This document shows positions 13,301 through 25,300 of a stretch of DNA of 64,000 nucleotides, in pieces. The stretch's first letter is position 1; each line of letters begins with the position of its first letter. Source of the DNA: Onchidella celtica (Eukaryota > Mollusca > Gastropoda > Systellommatophora > Onchidiidae); NCBI GenBank assembly GCA_963931925.1, contig OZ007582.1, positions 26,098,224 through 26,162,223 of the forward strand, read 5' to 3'. A program made the position numbers and the translations under genes. A model generated the notes under the pieces. It did no database searches, was not told the DNA's origin, and saw only the letters and a list, made by a program, of their open reading frames with translations.

Positions 13301-16300
13301 AATGAGCAAGAACAACGGAAAGCCATGGAAGATCTGGCAGCTGACATTGTCACAGAGATGGAGGATTTTATTGACGCCGATGGACAGACACACCGCGCAG
13401 CATTCGGGAGGGTTTCAAATCTATCAGATTTTGTAGTCAACATCTTAGACAAACACAAACAAAATGAGACACTCACGTGGCACGACTCCACCATTCCACA
13501 GGATGAAATTTGGGTTAAGTTTGGGGGAGACCACGGCAAAGGTAGTTTAAAATTTACTCTTCAAATAGCTAACACACAAAAAGCAAATTCAAAACACAAC
13601 ACATTTCTAGTTGCAATGGCAAAAATCAAAGACAGCTATGAAAACCTTGAAACATGTACGTCTGTTTTACAACCTAAACTTGCAGAGCTTTCAGCACTAG
13701 TATGGCAGGGCAAGAAAATAGTTTTATTCCTTTTTGGGGATTATGACTTTCTTGCTAAAATATATGGACTCTCTGGTGCACAAGGCACATACCCATGTCT
13801 GTGGTGCCTGGCGCCAAAGTCCCACATGATGAAGTTACAAACACATGACTCTCCAGCCCGCTCTTTGGCCACCATCAAACACGACTACAAACGTTTCAAA
13901 GAGGTCGGCTTAGGGCTGAAGAAACATGTGCGCCATTTTCACAATAGTCTCCACCTCCCAATGCTAGATGTAGATCCAAGCCATGCTGCTCCACCATATC
14001 TTCATATTTTGTTAGGTATTGTGCTGAAACACCATCGCCTGCTTGAAGAGGCTGCACATGAAATCGATGTGCAGTTGGGCTTACAAGCAGAAGATGAATG
14101 CAAAGGTGTGTCTGCGTCAGTAAAATCCTATGGAAGCAACTGGCCAAAGGCTGAGGGACTCGAAGAAAGAATTCGGTTCCTGCAAGGTTGTGTGACTCTG
14201 ACTAATGATGAAGAAGAGAGAAGCCGTTTTCAGGAGAAGCTCTCAGATGCAGAAGAAGAGTTACTCAACCTTGATTTCGAGCCCCTCAGCCCTAGGTCAG
14301 GGCCCATCTGCTCACAACTAGACAACATTCTTGACAAACACAACATTACACCTCAGTCATACCATAGCCGTTCATTCATCGGAAACCACTGCCACAAATA
14401 CATCACTGCCAAAGTTTATAAAGACATTACTTTGTTCATTATCAAGAAAACACAGGAAAACACACACAACCAGAGCATACTGACCACGGCTTTCGTGTTG
14501 CGGGACAAATTTAATGAAATAAATGAAGCATACGCCAAAGTTCACACATTAATATCACATGGAAAACCTGTGCCACCTGACAACATTCCACACATTCATA
14601 CTTGCATTACTAGGTACATGGAATTATTCAGATGTTCTTTCCCCAATAAAATCATACCTAAGCAACATATTCTAGAGAAGCACTGCCTTCCCTGGATACA
14701 GAAATACGGGTTTGGTATGGCACTGCATGGTGAGCAAGGGGGCGAGCTCATTCACGCTTCTGTGGCCAAGTTAGAAAGACGGGCAGCAGCCATCAAAAAC
14801 AAGCAACACCAACTTCAACTAGTCATGCAGTCACAACATCTACAAACCTCCCCAGAACTCCAAGCATGTGCTCCACCAGTGAAACGAAGGAAGACAAAAT
14901 CTTAATCTGTGACATTATTTATAATTTTATAGACCCATTCATTGTTTTTGATTATTTGTGAATTTGTGATAACATTGACTGGTTAAGTGCAGGCATGACA
15001 TGACACTGACAGCGAGGCCAACGGAAAACAATCGTCAAACTCGAATAACTCGACACTGGATATCTATACATGAATGCAGTCATGTGAGTTTTGAAAGTTA
15101 ATCCTATTTCTCATGTTGTGTGATATTTCACCTCCTTCGATGGGGCCAATCATATCTGATTTCATATCTGAAATTTATGAACAATGTACTAATTTGAGGA
15201 AATATTGTATAATTTTGTGCCTCTATATCTCTACTACGATGTTGAATACATTTCTATGGTTCACTGTATACATTTACAATATATCGCTAAGTTATTATGT
15301 GTTTACAAAAGTATGACATATGGGCTGATTTGGGTGTGAGACTGCTTTGATTACCGATAAAAAACAGAGTCAGAAGCACTACACGGGCTCCGGGAAAACC
15401 CCCCTAGATTCGAGGTCGCTGACCCAGTTAACGAGGTCGCGACCGGGTCAGGTCACCAATAGCGGGGAGGCTGCTCGACTGGGCAACTAGAATACCACCT
15501 CTTAACAGCCGTGTTTAGGTTGTTGAAAATTCCACATTGTGTGTGAGTGACAATAGAGATTGAGAAAGGAAATGCACACAAGTGGTAAAATATCATTTCG
15601 TAAACTTCCAAGCTGAAGAGATTATATTTATTCATATATTTTTTGGTACTGTACATTTTGAATTCTTTAAGTTTACTCTTATAAAGTCACAGTAATGTAA
15701 TTACAATATGATACACAGTGTATGTTGCAATGACCTGGGTTATAGCAAAAACGGTGCCACACCGTGGCACTGAATTTATGATGAGACGTGTACATCTGCC
15801 ATCACAAAGCGGTTAAGGCTGACCCGCAGGAAGGAAATGCAAGATGAAATGTTCAGATGAAAATCAGATATTCTTACCTTGAACAACATTGGATTTCTTT
15901 TTCTTTCTCTTCCCTTTCTTATTTTTCTGCACCACCACATGTTTGTTGGACTTGGTGAAAACTTCCAACATCTTCAAGAAAATATGTGCTGATTCAACCA
16001 AATCCTGTAGATATGCTCTGGAAGTAGCAGATCAGAATACATTAGAAAATTTACCCATCTCCATATTTAAAGGACTGTAAGTTCTGGCGCGATACATTAA
16101 AGCCATTCTGCTACACAATGGCACAATAGAAAAATAAAAATTGAAACTTTTAGGAGAGTGATGTTGTGGAAACCTTCAGAGGAAAATAATGCTTGTCAAA
16201 CAAAGAGTTTCAGCCCTTTTCCTTCATGTTCTTCTCCAATCCTGTCCGGCTGGCTGCATTCAAACCTCTAAATCTTTCCTGATTTATCAGATTAAAAAAA

Positions 16301-19300
16301 ATGGTTGGTCTTCAAAATGAGGAAAACACTCGGTGGCCCTTGCTGACAGGAACTTTCAGCTCAGCAAACTGTATAAATTCCAAACTTTTCTCAAGCAAAT
16401 AGCTTTAAACATGACTCAACAACCTTTCTCAGTTGTAAAACATGGGACAAACAAGAGTAAAAAAAAAAGCACCAAGTTTAGCAGAAACATTGACATGTAG
16501 ACAGGCTCACCATCTTGGACAAGGAAGAACGAGACAATCATACTGATATAAGAATCTGAGCCACATGGGCGGGGAGACATTCATAAAGCACCAAGGGAAA
16601 GACAGAGTGTCAGTAACAAACATAACAAATTGCTAAAACAGAAGACTATTCCACCAGTTGCATCTGCCAACCAGTCTCAACATGCTGTGAATCGAAAATG
16701 AATTTCTACTTGTATTTTTCATGAACTGATTCAATTTCTTTTTGAGAGACATGCAGCAATACTGGATACCTACCTTGAACATTTTGATTCCTTAAAGTTC
16801 TTAAGTAGCGTGATGAAAATGTCTCTGTACTCAATCATGTAGAACACATTACCTGGAAATGGTCAGGGAAGGAATTTTCATTCACAAGAAATATGGCATA
16901 AGTACAACAATTTCATTTCCTTTTACAGTAGACCATCATGTTTAATGACACTGCTAATAACGAAACCTTTGCTAACTGCGAGAACATTTTAAATCCCCCT
17001 TTGTTTCTACTATATGAGCTATATAACACAATACCCGAATAACGGCAATCGGTAATCATAGCGCCTGCTATAGTGGGAGAATTACTTTTGAGTACGTACA
17101 GCAAATGGTGGGGGCGGCCTCAGAACAACCTATTGAGAGTCAGTCCAGTCAGACAATAACAACATGCATCATTCTTTGTTTGTTACTACATGCCCCCCTT
17201 GCGAGTTCCCGCCCCACCTGGCCATCTCTCACTTAGGCCTAGTATGCTTTCTCTCGCTACTGACCATGTGCTGTGACACTGACAGCACACTACATGCAGC
17301 CAGATCAAAGTGACGATTCATCACTCACTGAGGCAAACTGTGGGGAAGGCCATGAAAGATACAACTGTGTACCTCCGTCAGACACCCACACTCTCTGGAC
17401 ACTACCTGTGATGTGTGATGATTATTACATGTAGCATGGTCTTTGATCGTAATTGATCGCCGCGCAGCGTGTGCTCTTTGTCTACACCGGCCTTTGTGAC
17501 CACATGCCTATACTCCCTGTGTCACAAACACGTGGCCAGCCTGTTCCCATACTTTGATTGAACGATACAGCACAGGGAGCCACCGGAAACTCATCTGCCT
17601 CTAACTTTTGCATCTGACTGTCTCGTAATTTGATCGAAACATATCAGCAAAAAAAAAAAGACAAAAAAGCAAAATAAATTACCAGTATCAAGGCAGAGAT
17701 CTGCTGTCAGTTTGACATTATGTACGCTGATGTACAGGACATGCCAACAAGGGAGGTAACCATTAAACTACTACACTATTTTCATGGTTGCCGCCCTTGT
17801 TAGCATGTCCTGGGCATGGGTATTTTAATCCCTTGCCTTGCCTTGCCTTTTGTACCCTTTCCTGGAATAGCCAGACCTTTGGTATAACAAGACTTATTTG
17901 GTGGAACATGACCTCTTGTTATTACCAAGTTCCACTGTATTCAAATTAAAGGAAAGCCAAGTCAGCATGTCAGTGGAAAATACCTTTTTTCTGAAAAAGA
18001 AAAACTGGTGACTAACAGCTAATACTCCTCTTTGCTGATCTGTTACAGACTATGATTTCTGAGGACATTGCTCAGACATCGGAAACTCTTTTCCTCTAAC
18101 AAAAATACATTATGTTCTAATTTCACAGACATTCTAAATGCCCTACTCTGAGTTCAACCGTAGCAAGATGTTCATGCCAGTTGAGAATAAATTGAGAAAT
18201 TTTCCCCACCAGAAAATTGATCAGTTACAGGACTGTCAGCTGACAATATTTAATGCCAAAATCCTTTAGAATTGGCACTCACTTTGAATAACCTTTGCAC
18301 TCTCCCTTATCTGTGTCTCATCTGATCGACTCATAAAATCCAAAGTCCGTAACAACTCTTGGTAAGCCTTCAAGGCCAAGTGAGATCTGAAATTCAGAGG
18401 AAATCCATACTTGCATACTGAATAAAACTTGCAAAATGCCAACAAGGATTTAAAATGCTGAAGATTTGCATTCTTGAAATGTGCCAGACATGCAACATTA
18501 CCACAGTATCAACTCTCTCAGAACATTGCAACTTCACATGAAATTGTAATTCCTTAAAATCTCTCGCTCACAGAATGGATAAGTTACACTTTAAACTTAA
18601 CTACTCATTATACACTATACAAATTGCCACTTGGTGATCGCCTTCTGTAATTAAAGGCACACTAGTATCCAATAACCATTTTATGTGAAAGTCAATGGCA
18701 AATTTTTTCTGTTACCGAGGGGTTGAAATACCTACAGGGAAAAGTTCCAGACAGATGGATGGACAAACTCACCTCCTGCCCCAGAGCTTACACTCTTCAC
18801 CTTTCCCAAGTCGCAGATTCTCATAGTAGGTTGTCAGTTGGGTGTAGATATAGTGGAAGGCTGACATGGACATTGTCTCACTGGAATGGAGAAAAGTAAA
18901 GCTTGAACAGATAGTACATTTTCAAACATTTTAAACAAATTACCTCATCTGATACAGTGAGACAAAACTAAGATTGATGAGTTAGCAACTGGAGTGTGTA
19001 TTTCCAATATATTTAAAAAATAAAATTAAACAGACCACTGGATAAGTGGTTGCACTGCAGACAGCTTGAGGGTTGATTCCAAAAAAACTAAACATATTTT
19101 GTTGTGCCAGCTTTCAGTCTGTGAATCCGAAGATGAAATTTATAACTCTATGTCCATCCTGATAAAATCATGACTTTTCATTCCCATGAAGTATTATATG
19201 CAGAAACAGAGAAACTTCCACTGAGTAAACAAATAAATCAACATCTTGGACAGGTAAAAATTCTATATTCAGGAAAATCCCTAGTGTTGTTTTGCTGAGG

Positions 19301-22300
19301 TAAAATCAGTTAAGATTATTTACAATAGATGTTACTGATACAATTCTGAAATTATATCTTAATTGTGCAATCTGCAGGGATACGTTTACAAAATGAAAAT
19401 GCTTTAATATTTCTCCCATTGAAATGTACTGCAGCGTATCTGGCATACTACAAGAGCCAGAAATAAATGAGTGGAAAAGAAATGTGTCCTTTATCTAATT
19501 TCATGTTAGTTGGAAACTGATATAATCTGAGGAGCTTTTCCAGAATCTTCCAATCTTTCCACAATATGAAAGTCTGATTCCCCTGAAACGAAATGAACAT
19601 TACTTTTGGTCTTTTGTCCTAACCTACTAGACTATATAAATCAAATAAAATGATTTTTTGAACTCCAACTTTTCTCAATGATAATTAAAATAGAGTTAGT
19701 TTTTTATTCATGGGCACAGTAGCCTGAATATCCTCAAGGGTTAACTCACCTCACAAGATCAACTCTTTTACAGTGGAGGCGGCAAAACTCCATAAAAAAT
19801 CTCATTGCCCACAAATAATATGTTTCATCATTGTCTTGAGTGGTCTTTCTTGTCAGTGCATGCTGAAAAGAACAAATTTTACATACATACATTCTTGACA
19901 TAAAACACTCATCTCATCTGCACAGCCCAGTGGAACAAATACATTGTATATTGTATATTAACATTACATATTGGAATCTACCAATGGATTGTACGTAGCC
20001 AAAACAAAACAAAAAAAAAAAAAAATTCCACTATTTATCCACTTTTTATGCCTTTCTTTCACTTTCATTTTCATTTAACTAATCTTTACTACCATACTAG
20101 TTCAGCACAATGTCAAAAATTAACACAAGCTTAATGATGGATTAGACCAAGTTGAGTCTGATGACAAACAGAATTAGAATTCCAACAACAGTCCGGGTTG
20201 CATTCAATACAAGGATTAAATGGTGAAATGGGAGTCAAAATATTTCACCTCACTTCATAAAGAAAAACAACAACTAAAGCAGACTCATTCACTGATTGCC
20301 AGCCCAGCTGAACTATTTTTGGAAGTCAAAGAAAAGATCAATATATTTTATCATAGCTGTAAAACAAAAAAATCTGAGGCTCACCTTCACAGATCTCATG
20401 AGAGGATTGTATGCTTCTACTAAAAACTGCACACAAAATTCTTTCAGGCTGAGTCTCATGCTGAGAGTTGATCTACGTTTCGGATGTTCTGTTTTGATGG
20501 GGGCCCGGTTCCTGCCAATTTTCTTGGGGACTTTGCCATCATCATAGGTGAAGGATTTCACTTCACACAAAGGTTTATGGTATATGACATCATTATCACT
20601 GATGGACTTGGTGTTCTTCATGACAAAAGTACCGCCAAAACGTGAATGTCTGTCCAACAGAAATACATCAGCATAATATCAAGAGCTTTTTTTTTTTTTT
20701 AATGTGAATATCTTCACAATTCAAAACATTTATTACATTCATAGGCCAAACTTCGTTGGTATTAAAAGAATTATTTACTGAAACTCATTTTAAAACCTAT
20801 GATTACATCTGGTCTTTCTCTTAACATTGTCAAAATAAACCATCTTTCATTTATCTCAACTTGAACCTTTTCCCCTCTTTCCTGTATCCACCAATTCCAT
20901 CTTTGAGATTAAGATGCATGCTTCAGTACAAAAGTATTAAAGTGAAAACACACACTGTTCATAAATTCCACTGAAACAATCTGTTTAAGCTAACCAGAAC
21001 TAAGCACTAATTTGTGAAAAACAGCCAGAGATATGTCCAACTCTCACCTGGCACTAAATTTCTGGATATTTGTCTTTCTCTGTGCTCTTTCCTTTGCTCT
21101 GGCTTGCTCCAGCTCTCTGATAAAAAGAGAACAGATCATCAGCACTGCTACCGGAGATTTTCCTTATCACTGCAAATTGTTTTCAACAATGCCACAACAG
21201 ATGACCAAAAAACGCAACAGAGAAATCAATTGTTAGTTGCATTTCTTCATCATACCAGATCTCCAGAGCCAGATTTTGCCACTGCCTTGCCTCAAACTTG
21301 CATATAAAAGAAGAAGAAAAAAAGAAAAGAAAAGAAAACTGAGACAGATTTAATATGTCGTTTACTTTCATTGAAATTTCCACACCACTCAAAAGAAGCA
21401 CTACTCATTTCAGGCTGCCTTTCAAAAAGTCCCAACTTTCATTATCTGGCACAGAAAGAAATTCTCGTGACAAAGAAATATCTACATTACCAGCATGAGA
21501 GACCCTAGCAAATATATCTGCTAAGGCTTGTGGCAAACAAAAATATCAACTCACATAATTAAGTGATGATGAACCCCATAAGCCTGCAGAGACATTATGT
21601 AAAGGCAAAAATGAGCCAGCTGTGCTAGATGACAACAACTTACTTCTGGTCTTTCTCCTTTTCTGTCACTGATCTTTGCAGGCCGGCGACAGCCAAACTC
21701 TCTGCTTCCTTTTGACGAAAAAAAACAACAGATTTCACCGTTTAGCAAAATACCAAGTATTATCATTACTGTTTTTTTCTTCCTTACTCTAGTTTCTTTT
21801 TATTTGGTTGTTATCAAGTTGTTAGAATTTGGGGTAAGTGTTTGATAGTTGTAGTGGTGAAGTCCGTAACAGTATAAGAAAATTACATTTCCAGAAAAAA
21901 AAAACACAAAACAAACACACATACATCCTATCCTTTATTTCGTCGCCTCCCCTTACTGAAAATTAAAAAAGTACACTTCACAGTAACAGAACTGATGATT
22001 TTTCTAGTGTGTAACATAATGAGATTGGGGACAAAGTGAAGCATTTCAAATATAGGACACTGGGCATGTGAGGGTTATCGTTTTCATAATCAATGCATTG
22101 TTTTTATAGAAACAGAATGGCTAACAAAATTCATATTCAAAAGCTGGACTAGCCAGAGAAAATTTGCACCCCAACATTTCACTAGACCTTCCAACTAGTA
22201 CGAACAGAATACAGGGAGATCTGATTAAAAACCTGGGAGATTTCACAAAAAAAACAGGGAGGTTACCACAGTGTTTTAGAAACTCAACCGATACAGTAGC

Positions 22301-25300
22301 ACATGCACATACTAAGACCCAGTGGAAAAAAAACTCATATCACATCCATATTACACCCCTCACCCCCTTTAATGCTAAAATTGATAAAAATGCCACTCTC
22401 CTGTTTAACTCACTTGAGACTGTTCACGCAAGAGTTGCGTGACGGTTTGGCAATCGCTATGGACGGTTCACACACCCCCTGCGTGATAAAGGAAAGTGTT
22501 TCTACCGGCTGTACCAGTCATGCAAGGTTTGCGTGAACTGTCTCTTACGCTTGCTAGGGCATTTATTTTGTTTCGTTTCAAGTTTGGCGGAAGTAGGGTG
22601 GTAACTTTTGTGGGTGTGGCCTGTCAAGGGCAGTCACTCCAATCATTGAAAATAGTACTTGTGCACCTAAAAGGATCGTCAAACAGAAAGAGAGTGAAGA
22701 CAAATGAACAGATGGATACAGGACTTGAAAATATAACATAAGACAGATATTTTTGGGTACAATGTCATTTTATTTTAGTATAGGTACAGGTCCCAAAATT
22801 TTTCCCAAAACTCAAAAGTATGTCATTTTTTAAAAATCATAAACATAGAACTGTAAGAGATAGAGTATTCTCCTTTAGCATGTGTATTGTACACACTCTC
22901 ATACTGATTGTATCCAAAGGACATCACAATTAATCCATTTGTTTCCTTTTTATGAATTTTCAAAGTACCCCCAAAAATGCCGGTCTTGAGCGTAAGTACA
23001 CCGGAAAATACTTGTCTCAAGTCAGTTAAGACCTCAGTAGGTGTATGTAAAACATTTTCCAGTTAGGCCTAGTTAAAGAAAACCTAGAGACAAGTTCACA
23101 CTGATTCTCTTAAGGAATCTGGTCAGCCCAACCTGGCATTTCAATGTGATAATCAGAAAGCTCGATTTATTTCCCAGTGCTACTACTGCATAATTATAAG
23201 TGTGTGGCCACATGTCTAGCGATGGGCCAAGCGGTGAGCTACACTGTAGTGAAGCGACGGGAATAAATGCATTAAACCTAACCTAGGTGTCCACACCACA
23301 AGCGATTACCGCTAGCTAGGGGCTCGCTATGAGCGACGATAAATAACTTGCCATTTAACATCGCTCATCGCTCAAGCTGTGTGTCTTGACCCCATGCCCT
23401 CCTAAAAATTGTGAGGTTTTTGCGCACTTTCACTTTCTGTCTAGTGTCTTTTTTCAAGCACATCGTCAATGAAATGCTTTTTTAACCAGCGAGCCTTTAA
23501 TTCTACAAAATATCACATTATGCATCAGAAGGTGTAAAGGTGTGTGTGGGCATATTTTGAAAGGTCTTAATGCTCACTTTATTTTGTAATAATTGTGTTG
23601 ATTTCGATTCCCAACTGAACTGATCGCAAGAAAGTGTTGCGATATTTTGAGCAGATAAAAAAAAAATGATACAATAAGTATACATGTAATAGGACTGTAT
23701 CTATAAAAAATTTTTCAAGCAGCCATAATGAAAGGTGGAAAATACCGTTTTTCTCTTCAATATTAATTGAGATATTAATGATTTTCAACGTAGCTTCAAT
23801 GTAATTTTTGTACATGCGCTTGCGACCAGTGTTTGTATTTCTTTATTAATAATATTAGACTCCCTTCACATTGCAGTGGGAGAAATTAAAACAACAACAA
23901 AACAAAACATCATCTTTGGGTAATATTCATAGAAGAGATTTAGATATAATTTTCTTGCCAAGCCACGGCACCAGGACCAACAAAATATTTCACCAGCTGC
24001 TCTCTCATCCATGTTGCATGTTGTCCTGGTCGATCTTGGTAGCGCCTCACCCGCCTATCACCATCTTGGACTGGAGCATCATACCACTTTTCGTGTTCTG
24101 TTTCCATTCTGTTCAAACTTTTAATGTCAACAATTGCGGATGATTATGAACATCCGCTGGCAGAACAGTGTCACCAACCAGGAGGTGCTAGACAGAGCTG
24201 GCTCAACAAGCATTGAGTCGATGCTGCTGAAGGCTCAGATGCTCTGGACAGGCCATGTAGTATGAATGGATGACAGCCACATCCCCAGACAAGTCATGTA
24301 TGGAGAGCTGAAAGAGGGTTCGTGCAAACAAGGACGCCCAAAACTGAGGTACAAAGACACCTTGAAAAACAACCTCAAGTGGAGCGGCATTCAGCCACGC
24401 CAGCTGGAAGCGTGTGCCTCCAATAGATCAGGATGGAGGTCTCTCACCTCCAAGGCAACCACTGTCTTTGAGGAGGATCGGCGACAGCGTCTCGCTGCGG
24501 CAAGGGACAGACGTCACTTGGCAGCGTCCACCTCGGTCCAAAATAAAAACTTTCAATGCGACACCTGCTTCCAGCTTCGGTCTGCGGAGCCACATTCGCC
24601 GCCATTGCTGAGAGCAGAAAAACAACGTCATCATCGGATCCCGATGACTACCAAGCAATGCGACGGTAGCAAGGACAATCTTAACAGTTGATATGGCCGT
24701 CTTCAACACTCGCCATGTTGCTGCTAGAACCCCAAAGACATACTCGACACAACGCCTTGCTCGCGAATGACGATAAGTAAATATTTTCAGATCACGTGTT
24801 AACTTTGAATTGATGGTGGTTATTAGATAAGGTTTTAGAGGATAAGCTGTGTCTCCAATGAGAAAATAGGGAAGCCGGATGTTTGAATTCCGTAGACCAG
24901 AGCCTGTTGGGAGTTCAGCAACGTTTGCGTCAAGCTGAGTTTGTAGCTCAGATCTTGAAAATATTCCATCAACAGCCACCACACAGAGTGCGGTTTTCGT
25001 CGACGAAGAGTGCTATCGCACTTATGAACGAACGTAAATGCTTTTGTTCTTATTTTTTTTCTTTTAATAAACTGTTATTTTTTATCTATTATATCTTGTT
25101 GTTGTTCAGTCAATTTATTTACTGTGTGGAGAATGAAATGAAGCAAAATGAATATACCGTAGTTAGTTTGTAAGTTATCTTAATAGTTGCATTAAAAATA
25201 AGTAGATTTGATTCAAGCCCAACAAGGTCCATAGACTAGCTGAATGAATCTCAGCGAGCTACAAGCGAGCTACTGAGCTAGCTATAATCGCTTGAACCGT

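Noticed and set aside
22406-22544. piggyBac MITE starting at TTAA
   Set aside because: No TTAA at the right end and the arms do not start at the TTAA.
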